A DNA stretch of 64,000 nucleotides from Hahella sp018986435 (GCF_050749805.1 NZ_CP192738.1:2232001-2296000); one strand, 5' to 3'. Positions 48,360 to 58,528 are shown, counted from the first letter of the stretch. Translations and numbers: made by a program. Notes: generated by a model from the sequence alone, not told the origin.

Positions 48360-50492
48360 TTAGCTTTTAGAGTCCGCGATTTGCTGTTGCATGGTTAGCA
48401 CGTCCACCAGAATTTCGCCGGTCTCACGCGCTACAAAATCGAGATCTTTCTTCGAGGGCGCTTGCGCCGATTGTTCTTCCTGATAGGTCTCGTACTCTTT
48501 GTAATTCTTAAACTGATTCTCTTTCTTGGCCGCGCGCTTCAGGTTGACGTAAGCCAGCTCACGATCCTGCAGTTTTTTCAGTTCCTGTTTGCGGACATCC
48601 TCGCGCAAGGAGATGGTTTTTTGCGCTTTGGTTTCTTTTAAGAAGTCGATTTCCTGCAGTAAAGCCTGGTACTCGGCATTTTTCTCCATGCGGGTATCAT
48701 GGTTTTTCGCTAAGTCTGAAATCAGTGGACTGAAGTTGCCATATCTGCGGTGTGCGACAGCATCGATATGGTCCCAGGGCAGGGCTTGCGGTAACGCATC
48801 TTCACCAATCTCACTCTTGTCGATTGCGGATGGAATAACGACATCCGGAGTGACGCCTTTATGCTGAGTGCTGCCCCCTGAAATACGGTAGAACTTGGCT
48901 TCAGTAATTTTCAGTTGGCCATGGCTGAGGCCGCGTACAGATTGGACGGTTCCTTTACCGAAGGTTTGTTCGCCAATGATAACGCCGCGTCCGTAATCCT
49001 GAATGGCCGCTGCGAAAATCTCGGAAGCGGAAGCGCTCATGCGGTTAACCATGACTGCGAGAGGGCCGGTGTAGGCGATTTGCTCATCCGGGTCGTCGTA
49101 AACACGCACGCGGTTGTCTGCTGTGCGCACTTGCACCGTTGGGCCTTCCTGAATAAAGAGGCCAGTCAACTGAATCGCTTCCTGCAAAGCCCCGCCGCCA
49201 TTATCGCGCAGGTCAATGATCAGGCCGTCAATGCCCTCGGCTTTCAGCTCATTGAGGAGCTTGTTTACGTCACGCGTGGTGCTGCGATAGTTCGGATCGC
49301 CTGCCTGCATTGCGCGGAAATCGGCGTAGAAGGTGGGGATATCGATAACGCCTAACTTATATTCGCGTCCGCCACGGTTGATGTTAAGGACGTGCTTTTG
49401 AGCAGATTGATCTTCCAGGTCCACTTTATCCCGTACGATGTTGATGATACGGGTTTCTGAGTCGTTACTGGCGGTGGCGGGGATAACTTCCAGCCTTACC
49501 ACAGACTTTTTAGGGCCGCGGATCAGGTCCACTACTTCCTCCAGGCGCCATCCCACGACATCGACGATTTCGCCTTTGTCGCCTTGACCAACACCGACGA
49601 TACGGTCAGCAGGTTTGAGCTTGCCGTTCTTATCGGCGGGACCCGCCGGCACTAATCTGACGACCTTGGTGTGCTCGTTATCCGATTGCAATACAGCGCC
49701 TATGCCTTCCAGCGACAGGGACATATTGATATTGAAGTTTTCGGAGTTGCGAGGCGAAAAATACTGGGTATGAGGATCGTAAATATTGGTCAGCGCATTC
49801 ATATATGCCTGAAATACGTCCTCTGAGCGGGACTGCCTGATACGACTTAGCTGACTTTCGTAACGCTTACGCAGGCCGTTGCTGATGTCTTCGTCGGTTT
49901 TGCCCAGCAAGCGTTGACTCAATATGGCGCTCTTCAGACGTTTGCGCCAGAGGTTATCAAGCTCGCCCTCGGTCTTCGCCCAGGGCGCTTCCTCTCGGTC
50001 GATGAGGATTTCTTCGTCTTTTTTGAAATCCAGTTTATCGACGCCGGTGTCGAGCAGGCCGGTAATATAGCCCAAGCGGCCGACAATGCGTGACTGGAAG
50101 CGATTGTAGATGCGGAAAGCGGGATCAAGCTGACCGGATTTAATAGCGCCATCAAGTCGATATCGATAGTTTTCAAACTCGTCGATGTCGCTTTGGGTGA
50201 AGTAGATGCGCTGTGGGTCGAGATATTTTATGTAGTTATCCAACACCTCTGAGGATACTTCTCCATCTATTTTCAGGCTGCGGTAGTGAGCGTACTGCAG
50301 TTGTCTGGCGATATCCCTGCTGGCTTTTTCCTGGTCCGCGGTAGGGGACAGGTTGAGATAGTCCGGGTTTTCCGTCTTGGCTCCAGAAGCGACGGCGGCG
50401 TTGCCGGCCAGCGCCAGTGAGCACAGGGAGGTAAACAGGACAGCGTAGAGACTGCGGCGTTGTAACAAAAACATATGTTTAAACTTATTCAC
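48360..50492 (-). CDS. prc: Tail-specific protease Prc (AlgO-like)
   Basis: A 710-residue periplasmic protease, S41 family. Starts considered are the GTG at 50492 (weak GGAT ribosome site, chosen) and an ATG at 50474; the TTG/ATG further upstream at 50534 is unlikely. A signal peptide ends near AVA, followed by the N-terminal Prc helical domain, a PDZ domain (GIGAVLQSDNEHTKVV), the S41 core with SASASEIFAAAI and GEQTFGKGTVQ (Ser/Lys dyad), and the DUF3340 C-terminal domain. In E. coli Prc trims FtsI and other envelope proteins; in Pseudomonas AlgO affects the AlgU/MucA pathway. Confidence 0.95.
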   Translation of the reverse strand: MNKFKHMFLLQRRSLYAVLFTSLCSLALAGNAAVASGAKTENPDYLNLSPTADQEKASRDIARQLQYAHYRSLKIDGEVSSEVLDNYIKYLDPQRIYFTQSDIDEFENYRYRLDGAIKSGQLDPAFRIYNRFQSRIVGRLGYITGLLDTGVDKLDFKKDEEILIDREEAPWAKTEGELDNLWRKRLKSAILSQRLLGKTDEDISNGLRKRYESQLSRIRQSRSEDVFQAYMNALTNIYDPHTQYFSPRNSENFNINMSLSLEGIGAVLQSDNEHTKVVRLVPAGPADKNGKLKPADRIVGVGQGDKGEIVDVVGWRLEEVVDLIRGPKKSVVRLEVIPATASNDSETRIINIVRDKVDLEDQSAQKHVLNINRGGREYKLGVIDIPTFYADFRAMQAGDPNYRSTTRDVNKLLNELKAEGIDGLIIDLRDNGGGALQEAIQLTGLFIQEGPTVQVRTADNRVRVYDDPDEQIAYTGPLAVMVNRMSASASEIFAAAIQDYGRGVIIGEQTFGKGTVQSVRGLSHGQLKITEAKFYRISGGSTQHKGVTPDVVIPSAIDKSEIGEDALPQALPWDHIDAVAHRRYGNFSPLISDLAKNHDTRMEKNAEYQALLQEIDFLKETKAQKTISLREDVRKQELKKLQDRELAYVNLKRAAKKENQFKNYKEYETYQEEQSAQAPSKKDLDFVARETGEILVDVLTMQQQIADSKS

Positions 50493-50943
50493 GACTAAAT
50501 CCGGGATAATTGTGCAAGGGTATAAATACTCCACAGCTTTTATACAGTATTAACACTTTGATTGTAGGCCAGATACGAAGTTCCAACTAGTATCTATTCA
50601 TCACCAATTGTAAGCCTTTGCAATGGCGGACAATCAAAAGCGAATTCAGTCTGCATCTGCTGGAAATGCCGATGAAGTTTTACACTCACCTAGTTTCTAG
50701 AGTTAATGCTGGGTTGCAAAAAAGCAAATGACAATCTATTCATAATGGCCGCTAATTGCCCAAGGTGTGAAGAGGCGCTCAGGATAGGCGCTAGGTGCGA
50801 TGAAGCAGGGGGCGAATTGGTAGAAAAGTAAGAATATGGTGTTTTTTACTTTTCTAAACGACGTACGTCCCTTCCAGTGAACATTGGGTTTCGCTGGAAG
50901 GGACGGCAATATTTTGCGTTTATTGAGCTAAGTTAAATGGGCG
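50493..50943. other. 451-base region upstream of prc with two inverted repeats
   Basis: No gene is seen. It contains two perfect inverted repeats: TAGAAAAGTAA / TTACTTTTCTA (50821-50856, loop of 14) and CGTCCCTTCCAG / CTGGAAGGGACG (50866-50905, loop of 16). They lie between the end of the beta-oxidation genes and prc, both on the minus strand; neither is followed by a clear T-run on that strand. They could be 3' end structures. Confidence 0.5.
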
Positions 50944-53097
50944 CTACTCGAAAATTGCGCCTTTCTCCGCTAGTGATACCAGTAATGCGGGAGGCGCGAA
51001 CCGGTCTCCATGGCGATCGCGAAGATAGTTGGCGCGCTCGACAAACTGGCGCAAGCCGTATTGGTTGGCGTACTGGATAGCGCCCCCTGTCCAAGGGGCG
51101 AAGCCCAAGCCGAAGATGCTGCCAATGTTGGCGTCCTTAACCGAGCGTAAAACGTTTTCCTCCAGACAACGTATGGTTTCCAGCGACTGAATAAACAGCA
51201 AGCGGTCCTTTAGCTCCTGCAGGTCGGTGTTTTGAGTTATCGTCATGTCGGTATATTTTTCCACGAGCTTTGGCCAAAGGTGTTTGGCGCCCTGTTGGGG
51301 ATACTCGTAGAAGCCTGCCCCGGCGGCTTTACCTTTACGCTCAAGCTCGCTCACCATCGCGTCAATTACCTGCTCTGCGGGATGCGGGGACCATTTGCCG
51401 CCATTCGCCTCAACATCCTTGCGGGATTGATCTCTGATATGAGTCATCAGGGTCAAACTGACTTCGTCTGACAGAGCAAGCGGCCCGACCGGCATTCCTG
51501 CAAGCTGCGCGGCGTTTTCGATGGCGGCGGGATGTACGCCTTCCGCCAGCATGGCGACGCCTTCATTGACGAAAGTGCCAAAGACGCGTGATGTGAAGAA
51601 GCCCCGACTGTCGTTTACAACGATAGGAACCTTGCCGATCTGCATGACAAAGTCAAATGCCTTGGCCAGGGTTTCTTGTGAAGTGGACTCGCCTACAATA
51701 ATTTCCACTAACTGCATCTTATCCACAGGGGAGAAGAAGTGCAGCCCGATAAACTTCTCTGAGTCTCTGGAAGCCTGAGCGAGTTGTGTGATGGGAATAG
51801 TAGATGTGTTGGAGGCGAAAATACCCTCTGGGCGTAGCATCAGCTCGCTTTCCTGAGTCACCTTGGCCTTCAATTCACTGTTTTCAAATACCGCTTCAAT
51901 AATGAGGTCGCAACCCTCCATTAAGCTGACGTTAGTGGTGGGCGTGATGCGGTCGAGCACGTCTTGTTTTTGGGCTTCTGTCATGCGTCCCTGGCTGACC
52001 TTTTTGCCAAGAATTTTATCGGAGTAGGCTTTGCCTTTTTCCGCAGAAGCTTGCTCTACATCTTTGAGCACGACTTGCAGCCCTCTTTGCGCGCAGGCGT
52101 AGGCGATGCCTGAGCCCATCATGCCGGCGCCCAGTACGCCGACTTTGCTCATTTTGTGTGTTGGAATGTCTTTCGGACGACTTTGTCCCGCCTTTAAATC
52201 ATTTAGCTGAAACCAGAAGGTTCCAATCATATTTTTCGCCACCTGGCTGGTGGTGAGATAGGTAAAATAGCGGGACTCTATTTTCTGGGCGATGTCGAAG
52301 TCTACCTGCGCGCCTTCTACAGCGGCGGACATGATGGCCTCCGGGGCGGGGTAGCAACCCTTGGTTTTTGCTTTCAATATGGCGGGAGCAATCGCCAGCA
52401 TCTGCGCCACTTTGGGGTTGCTGGGCGAGCCTCCGGGAATTTTGTAGCCCTTTGCATCCCAGGGTTGTTGGGGAGATGGGTTTGCTTTTATCCAGGCGCG
52501 CGCGGCGTTAATAAGCTCCTCAGGACTTTCGGCCAGCTCATGCAGCAGGCCCATCGATAAGGCTTTTTGCGGGGATAGCTTTTTTCCTTCCAGTAGAAGA
52601 GGGAGCGCTTTTTCCAGGCCCAGATATCTAGGGAGACGGATGACGCCGCCTCCGCCGGGCAATAACCCTAGCGTTACCTCCGGCAAGCCCAGTTCAATTC
52701 GTTCGTCCGCCAATGCGATACGTGCATGGCAGGCCAGCGCCAGTTCCCAGCCCCCGCCCAGAGCGGCTCCATTGATCGCCGCGACGACAGGTCGCCCCAA
52801 CAGCTCAAGTTGGCGCAGAGGTTGGGTAATGCTTGTTGTCAGCATGTCCAGAAAGTCCTGGGCATGTTCTTTATTTACCTGAATCAGCTCTCTCAGGTCG
52901 CCGCCGGCGAAGAAGGTCTTCTTGGCTGAAGTAATAATGACGCCAGCAATATGTTCCCTGTCTTGCTGCAGGCGTTGCAGAGTGTCGCGGAAAGCTTCGC
53001 GGAACTCCGCATTCATGGTGTTGGCGCTCTGGCCGGGCATGTCCATGGTCAGAAGGACGATGTTTTCTTGGTCTTTTTCGTAGCGTATGGCAGTCAT
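50944..53097 (-). CDS. FadJ-like enoyl-CoA hydratase / 3-hydroxyacyl-CoA dehydrogenase
   Basis: A 717-residue multifunctional beta-oxidation subunit. The N-terminal crotonase domain has NGAALGGGWELALACHARIA and the oxyanion/acid segment LPEVTLGLLPGGGG; the Rossmann domain GVLGAGMMGSGIAYACAQRG is at about residue 317, followed by the 3HCDH helices (HFFSPVDKMQLVEII). It has the length and order of the Pseudomonas PA1737-type proteins. It is downstream of the thiolase with 45 bases between, and both are read toward prc. Confidence 0.9.
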   Translation of the reverse strand: MTAIRYEKDQENIVLLTMDMPGQSANTMNAEFREAFRDTLQRLQQDREHIAGVIITSAKKTFFAGGDLRELIQVNKEHAQDFLDMLTTSITQPLRQLELLGRPVVAAINGAALGGGWELALACHARIALADERIELGLPEVTLGLLPGGGGVIRLPRYLGLEKALPLLLEGKKLSPQKALSMGLLHELAESPEELINAARAWIKANPSPQQPWDAKGYKIPGGSPSNPKVAQMLAIAPAILKAKTKGCYPAPEAIMSAAVEGAQVDFDIAQKIESRYFTYLTTSQVAKNMIGTFWFQLNDLKAGQSRPKDIPTHKMSKVGVLGAGMMGSGIAYACAQRGLQVVLKDVEQASAEKGKAYSDKILGKKVSQGRMTEAQKQDVLDRITPTTNVSLMEGCDLIIEAVFENSELKAKVTQESELMLRPEGIFASNTSTIPITQLAQASRDSEKFIGLHFFSPVDKMQLVEIIVGESTSQETLAKAFDFVMQIGKVPIVVNDSRGFFTSRVFGTFVNEGVAMLAEGVHPAAIENAAQLAGMPVGPLALSDEVSLTLMTHIRDQSRKDVEANGGKWSPHPAEQVIDAMVSELERKGKAAGAGFYEYPQQGAKHLWPKLVEKYTDMTITQNTDLQELKDRLLFIQSLETIRCLEENVLRSVKDANIGSIFGLGFAPWTGGAIQYANQYGLRQFVERANYLRDRHGDRFAPPALLVSLAEKGAIFE

Positions 53098-53142
53098 GTC
53101 ATCTCTCGCTTGTCATTGTCCGGTAGTAGTGTCTGACGCTGT

Positions 53143-54351
53143 TCAGAGTCGTTCGATGATGGTGGCGATGCCCATGCCTCCGCCTACGCAGAGCGTGGCC
53201 AGACCATATCGCAGTTGACGACGCTCCAATTCGTCCAGCAATGAACCAAGTATCATGGCGCCTGTCGCGCCGAGAGGGTGTCCCATGGCGATGGCTCCAC
53301 CGTTCACATTGACCTTGTCGTCAGGGACGCCCATTTCTCTCTGAAACTTAAGGACAACCGCGGCGAAGGCCTCGTTCACTTCAAATAGATCTATATCGGA
53401 TACGGACAATCCTGCTTTTTGCAGTGCTTTGCGGGTGGCGGGAGCCGGTCCCGTCAGCATTATCGTGGGATCTGAGCCGGTGACAGCCGTCGCTACGATG
53501 CGAGCGCGGGGCTTCAAACCCAGTTGATCGCCTTTTTGCTTTGAACCGATCAATAGCGCTGCTGCGCCGTCGACAATGCCGGAGGAGTTACCGGGGGTAT
53601 GCACATGGTTGATACGTTCAACGAAGGGATATTTCTCCTTCGGTACGAAGTCGAAACCCATCTCCCCCATCATCTGGAAGGACGGCTTCAATTGCGACAA
53701 GCCCTCCAGTGAGGTTTCTGGGCGAATCAGTTCGTCTTCTTCCAGCAGGATAAGGTCGTTCCGATCTGTCACCGGAACAATGGACTTTTTGAATAGACCC
53801 TGACGTCTCGCCTCTGATGCTTTGCGTTGAGAGTTCACTGCAAACTCATCCACCTGCGCGCGGGAAAATTCTTCTATCGTCGCGATCAAGTCGGCGCTGA
53901 CGCCCTGTGGAATAAAGTGGGTGCGTAGATTAGTGGCCGGGTCCAGCGCCCAGGCGCCGCCGTCGCTGCCCATAGGAACCCGTGACATGGATTCAACGCC
54001 GCCCGCAACCACCAGATCCTCCCATCCGGAACGGATCTTCATTGCAGCAAGGTTCACCGCCTCCAGGCCTGACGCACAAAAGCGGCTCAATGTGACGCCT
54101 GCCGCCTCATTGCTCCAGCCGGCGACAAGGGCGGCGGTTTTGGCGATGTCCGCTCCTTGATCTCCAACGGGAGTGACGCATCCCATCACAATATCGTCCA
54201 CTTGTTGAGTGTCGAGTTGGTTGCGTTGCTGCAATGAGCTCAATATCCCTGCGAGCAGGTCGACGGGTTTTACTTCGTAAAGGGAGCCGTCTTTTTTACC
54301 CCGACCACGCGGCGTGCGAACACTGTCATAGATGAAAGCGTCTGTGTCCAT
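53143..54351 (-). CDS. Acetyl-CoA C-acyltransferase (thiolase, FadI/FadA-like)
   Basis: A 402-residue thiolase that cleaves 3-ketoacyl-CoA. Catalytic Cys92 in SRFCASGLEA, the GHPLGATGA His and the second Cys in LCVGGGMGIA are intact, with NEAFAA and NVNGGAIAMGHPLG. It forms an operon with the FadJ-like gene, so this is a complete thiolase plus hydratase-dehydrogenase pair. An acyl-CoA dehydrogenase is not nearby. Confidence 0.92.
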   Translation of the reverse strand: MDTDAFIYDSVRTPRGRGKKDGSLYEVKPVDLLAGILSSLQQRNQLDTQQVDDIVMGCVTPVGDQGADIAKTAALVAGWSNEAAGVTLSRFCASGLEAVNLAAMKIRSGWEDLVVAGGVESMSRVPMGSDGGAWALDPATNLRTHFIPQGVSADLIATIEEFSRAQVDEFAVNSQRKASEARRQGLFKKSIVPVTDRNDLILLEEDELIRPETSLEGLSQLKPSFQMMGEMGFDFVPKEKYPFVERINHVHTPGNSSGIVDGAAALLIGSKQKGDQLGLKPRARIVATAVTGSDPTIMLTGPAPATRKALQKAGLSVSDIDLFEVNEAFAAVVLKFQREMGVPDDKVNVNGGAIAMGHPLGATGAMILGSLLDELERRQLRYGLATLCVGGGMGIATIIERL

Positions 54352-54605
54352 GAATCGTACCTTCTTGTTTTATTGAACGCTGATGACGTTATTTACCTTA
54401 TGCGAGGGGCCTTTGCGGAGAAATGACAGGAACAAACAACCCCATTGGCGAAAACATCCAGTTTGCTCAGGCGTGCGAGCCCGCAATGGCGAGGCGAACG
54501 GTCTGGTCTATTATTAAGTCGGAGCGAAGGTCAAATATGAGTTGTGGCTGTTCGCCCGGAATCCAACTGCAGGTGTGAGATGAAAAGGGGTTATCAGGAG
54601 GCGCT

Positions 54606-54872
54606 ATGTCTATTCTCGACAATGTTTATAACTATTATGAAAAATTAGTGTTGGAGGAGCTGGCCAAGCAGATGGAAGGGCAGGAGCCTGATGAGGATTT
54701 TCTGACTGACGCTGTGTGTGTTGCGTTAAACCACTTGCCCGCCCGTTATTTTCGGCACGGTGTGGATATGGCGTTCTACCTTTCTTCGGATGAGTTCTTG
54801 AAGATGCAGGAGGAAGTCGTAGGCGCCGTCGCCAAAGCGGTCACTTACGTAAAAGAGGGGCATCGAGACTAG
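54606..54872 (+). CDS. ComFB family protein (late competence/c-di-GMP-related)
   Basis: An 88-residue soluble protein. ALNHLPARYFRHGVDMAF is the ComFB core, and the N-terminal helix begins with YNYYEKLVLEELAKQ. The strong Shine-Dalgarno CAGGAGG lies before the ATG. ComFB is named from a Bacillus competence operon, and ComFB-domain proteins have been reported as cyclic-dinucleotide receptors in cyanobacteria; neither role is shown here. The gene is single, divergent from the thiolase and convergent with the DUF349 gene. Confidence 0.75.
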   Translation: MSILDNVYNYYEKLVLEELAKQMEGQEPDEDFLTDAVCVALNHLPARYFRHGVDMAFYLSSDEFLKMQEEVVGAVAKAVTYVKEGHRD

Positions 54873-54962
54873 GTATTGTCGAGGTCGAGCTATAGCGGCG
54901 TTTGCCGCAGCCCTCCGCCGCAATGATTAGCGGCGGCGAGGCTTTGGCTTGATCAATACGAA

Positions 54963-57815
54963 TCAGTCGCGATGAGGGTGTGGTTGTAACTTGACGACAA
55001 TACCTTCCAGAGCTGTACGCAAGCGCTTATCCAGGTCTTGTGCGGCACCATTGTCATCTGTCTTGGCGGTCGCCCACTGCAGGACTATCTGCTCAAACTT
55101 ACTGATAGGGCTTTCCAACGGTGCGGATTGCTGCATGCCGGCGGTGAGTCGCTCTACTTGCAGCTGCATGCGCCGGGTTTTCTCTTCCGCAGGACTCTCC
55201 ATTTCCGCCAGGATTTCCGCAGTAAGAACGAGATCGCGTGCTTCGTCCTGAGAAATCTCGTTCAGGCTTCCCGCCTGTGCGAATTGAGACAGCGCATTTT
55301 CAAACTGGGCTTTATGCGGCGCCTGCAGCTCATCCAGCTCAGTCGGCCACTCAACGCTTTGGGCGTCTGTCAGCGTCCGGATGTGCGCGCCGTTATCGAG
55401 GATGCCTCCCCAGTAGTGGATATAGGACGTCTTGGTGCGTTGCTCCAATGCTTTACGGCAGGTTCTAACGGCGCTTTTGAAGCGGCCGTGCAACTCTTTG
55501 CCATGATCGCCCAAGTGCCCCAGGTCGCTGAAGGCTTCAGACAGCGACGCTATAGCGCTTTCCGTGCTTTCGTCAGGATGCTCCGCCAGTGCGATAGCGG
55601 CGGTCACCAGCTCTTCCGCTCTTTGTACATTATGTTGCTGTTCTTCATGATGCTTTTGACGAGTTTCGTTCAGGCGGCCGAATATCTGGTCGCAAGCTTT
55701 GCGGAACTCGCTCCACAGGCGACGATCTTCACGATGATCGGTAATGCCCGCTGATTGCCATTCTTTCTGTAACGCTTTGGCCTGATGGGTGGCGGTGCGG
55801 ATATCTTCTTCCGCGATCAAAGCTTCCGCGCGTTTAACAATGTCGGCCTTAATTGCCTGATTGCGCGCTTTTTCGCCGCTGAGTCGTTCATCCAGGGACT
55901 TCAGCAACTCATTGAAATGCTTTTGCGCCTGCTTGCCGTGTTGCGGGTCAACCGGATAGTACTGACGCCATTCTTCCCGCGCCTTGCGATTGATCTTATC
56001 CACCATTTTCCAGTCTGGCGCGTCCCAATCCACGGAGTCGATGAAGCCGCGTAGTTGATGGACAATTTCCTGACGCTTATTGAGGTTAACTTCTTTGAGC
56101 TTTTCTTCCTCGCTGAAAAACTCTCTGCATGGCTCGTAGGCTTTTTCGGACGCGTCGCGGAAGCGGTTCCATAGCGACTGATCGGAAGAGCCTCCGAGTG
56201 TACGCCACTCTTTTTGTAACTCGCGAATACGCTGAGCTTTAAGGTGCGGTTCCAAGTGTTGGTCAGCCAGATGCTCCATACGTTCGCACAGTTCTTCCTG
56301 TTTCGGCCGGGTAGCGAACCCTTGCCAGTCCTTCAGATCCTCCAGGCGCTTCTGCTCCAATCGGAAGCGGGCGGTCAGGTCGTGCGCGATCTTGGCGGGA
56401 AGACGTTCCAGTGTGCGAGCGATGTCCTTATTTAGTTTCAGGGCGCGTTTTACAGCGCCTTCATCAATCGCATCGCTTAACTGCTGAATATATTTCTGCA
56501 CTTCTTGCTTTAAGCGCTTCTGATCCTGGATATGCTGGGCCTGGATGGTATGGATCTCGCCCATAAGCTCCGCTGCTTTGGATAGTAGCGACGGTCTTTG
56601 GTAGCCGGATGGCCACTCCACCTCATCCACCATTTGCCGGATCTTTTTCAGAGTATGGCGGCTATCTTTGGACTCGCTGTCGCCTTTCTCCTTAAATTCT
56701 TCCGCCTGTTTGATCGACGTATCAAGATCCCCTTGCAGGTTGCTGAGCTTGTGCAGGCAGGAGTAGTAATGGCGAACTTCGCCCATTGCGGCTTGGTAAC
56801 GCTTTTGCTCGTGTTTGCTGACTTTGTGGTCGCGAGTCGCTTCCAGCCAACGGTTTTCCTGTGTCTTTATCAGCGCATCCAAGGCGGATAACTCGCTGGG
56901 CGTACTCAAGGGCGCAGCCTGTAACTTTTCGATAGTGTTTTCCAGCTCGGAGCAGGTGGCGTCACGTTCTGATTGCAGCTCCTGCGTTTGCGCCTCTTCA
57001 TGCGCGGTGGCCTTGGCTTCGTCCTCCATCGCTGTGGCTCTGGTGCGGCAGGTATCCAGTGCGGTTTGGATGCGTTGCTGTAAATCGGCGAAGCGCGCGG
57101 GCGCCAGTGTCTGGAGTGTGCGCTCCAGAGCATGAAGTTTTTCTGGGTAGTAACGTGTGACGTCTGTTTTGGCGTGATTTTCAAGTGTGAGGCAAAAAGC
57201 TTCTACTTCCTGACGTGCGGCGGCTTCTTGCTTTTCCTGGTCTTTTTCTTGTTTCAGTTTGCCTTTGACTAACTGAAACAGACCTTTATCTTTGGTTTTC
57301 GCCACTTTGGCGAGACGTTCAAGGGCGCTAGGCTCCTGGATATGGTCCGCCGCTTTCATGCGAACTTTGCTGAGGTGGTGTTCGGTGGCGATTTTCTCCA
57401 GCATGGGGGAATTGTTGTCCCCTAGCGCCTGTAAAAATGCTGGGAGCTGGGTTTCCTCGTTCAGGGCGCCAAGAATCGTGAACAGTAATTCATCGGAGGC
57501 TTGTTTAAGATTTTGGGCGACAAAGCTGTCGAAATTGCTGGATGCGCCTTGTATAAGAGACTGCAGGCGCGCTTTGGACGCATCCCGAACGACTTTATCT
57601 TTGTCGTTGGTGAATTTAAGCAGGTCTTCGATTTTTATCACTTTTTTCAGCGCCGCCTGGCGCACTTCGGCTTCTGAGTCTTTTGCGATAACCTGTTCGA
57701 GGATGCTGCGCTGCTCTGGTATATTCCAATCAAGTTCGTTGATCGCGTCCAACCTGGTTTGCGGGTTGTTACTTTGCCACTTGGGCTTGAATAGCTTATT
57801 TAGCAGGGTCGGCAT
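54963..57815 (-). CDS. Large DUF349 protein with HEAT-like N-terminus
   Basis: A 950-residue protein from the ATG at 57815, which has AGGAA before it; the frame opens at a TTG at 57836. The first 150-200 residues are helical and resemble HEAT repeats (LLNKLFKPKWQ, EAEVRQAALKKVI). The middle and end hold several DUF349 modules of charged helices with conserved Trp (LQKEWRTLGGSS, LQKEWQSAG). No signal peptide or membrane helix. DUF349 proteins are widely conserved with no proven function. It is divergent from recX and convergent with the ComFB-like gene. Confidence 0.82.
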   Translation of the reverse strand: MPTLLNKLFKPKWQSNNPQTRLDAINELDWNIPEQRSILEQVIAKDSEAEVRQAALKKVIKIEDLLKFTNDKDKVVRDASKARLQSLIQGASSNFDSFVAQNLKQASDELLFTILGALNEETQLPAFLQALGDNNSPMLEKIATEHHLSKVRMKAADHIQEPSALERLAKVAKTKDKGLFQLVKGKLKQEKDQEKQEAAARQEVEAFCLTLENHAKTDVTRYYPEKLHALERTLQTLAPARFADLQQRIQTALDTCRTRATAMEDEAKATAHEEAQTQELQSERDATCSELENTIEKLQAAPLSTPSELSALDALIKTQENRWLEATRDHKVSKHEQKRYQAAMGEVRHYYSCLHKLSNLQGDLDTSIKQAEEFKEKGDSESKDSRHTLKKIRQMVDEVEWPSGYQRPSLLSKAAELMGEIHTIQAQHIQDQKRLKQEVQKYIQQLSDAIDEGAVKRALKLNKDIARTLERLPAKIAHDLTARFRLEQKRLEDLKDWQGFATRPKQEELCERMEHLADQHLEPHLKAQRIRELQKEWRTLGGSSDQSLWNRFRDASEKAYEPCREFFSEEEKLKEVNLNKRQEIVHQLRGFIDSVDWDAPDWKMVDKINRKAREEWRQYYPVDPQHGKQAQKHFNELLKSLDERLSGEKARNQAIKADIVKRAEALIAEEDIRTATHQAKALQKEWQSAGITDHREDRRLWSEFRKACDQIFGRLNETRQKHHEEQQHNVQRAEELVTAAIALAEHPDESTESAIASLSEAFSDLGHLGDHGKELHGRFKSAVRTCRKALEQRTKTSYIHYWGGILDNGAHIRTLTDAQSVEWPTELDELQAPHKAQFENALSQFAQAGSLNEISQDEARDLVLTAEILAEMESPAEEKTRRMQLQVERLTAGMQQSAPLESPISKFEQIVLQWATAKTDDNGAAQDLDKRLRTALEGIVVKLQPHPHRD

Positions 57816-58048
57816 GAAAGGTTCCTGAAAGTTCAATTATCGGGCCTTGAGTTCTTGCGGAAAGACTACTGGCGGCATACTGCGTCGCTACGGACGTGCG
57901 ATCTGGTCACCGTTCGCGCTATGCTCATTTGCGCGACAGCATAGTCTACTCTCGTTGTTGGCGTCTCGAAAGGGTTGGGCGTAAATCCGCCGCCTTTAAT
58001 AAAACGCCAGACTGTTTGCATACTGATTGATAAGTGTAAGGTTTAATT

Positions 58049-58528
58049 ATGGACGCTTCCGCCAACCCTGATTTTGAAAAATTAAAACAGGCGCTTTTGG
58101 CAAAATCGTTAAGATTGCTCGCCCGTCGGGAATATGCCGAGCGCGAACTTCGCCGCAAACTTGAGGCTGGAGGCGCCGATACCGATGCCGTGGAAGCGGT
58201 GATCGCCCATCTGCTGGAGAATAATTGGCTGAGCGATTTACGCTATGCGGAGATCCTGGTTCGGCATAGAGCAGGGCAAGGCTATGGTCCAATAAGAATC
58301 ACAGCGGAGTTGAAGCAACAAGGTGTAGAGCGGGATTTGGTCAGAAAGGCGTTTGCGGAATCCGGCGTAGACTGGTTTGAACGAGCTGAGGCGACCCTGA
58401 ATAAGCGATTTCGAGAGCGACCGGAAACCCCCGTCGAGCTTCAGAAACAGAAGCGTTACCTGATGCAAAGAGGATTTGGTTTTGATGAAATCAATGAGGC
58501 GATAAAGGCTGATGCGGACGAGTTCTGA
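58049..58528 (+). CDS. recX: RecX regulator of RecA
   Basis: A 159-residue three-helix-repeat protein that binds and inhibits RecA filaments. The three tandem repeats show the pattern LARREYAERELRRKLE, NNWLSDLRYAEILVRHRAGQGYGPIRI and a C-terminal YLMQRGFGFDEINEAI. In many genomes recX follows recA; here recA is not present and the neighbour is the divergent DUF349 gene. It is convergent with mltF with 13 bases between. Confidence 0.9.
   Translation: MDASANPDFEKLKQALLAKSLRLLARREYAERELRRKLEAGGADTDAVEAVIAHLLENNWLSDLRYAEILVRHRAGQGYGPIRITAELKQQGVERDLVRKAFAESGVDWFERAEATLNKRFRERPETPVELQKQKRYLMQRGFGFDEINEAIKADADEF

Noticed and set aside
50520..50560. CTGT/ACAG-like bases near the prc start suggesting a LexA box
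   Set aside because: The two halves do not have the CTGT-N8-ACAG spacing; the resemblance comes from a short direct repeat.
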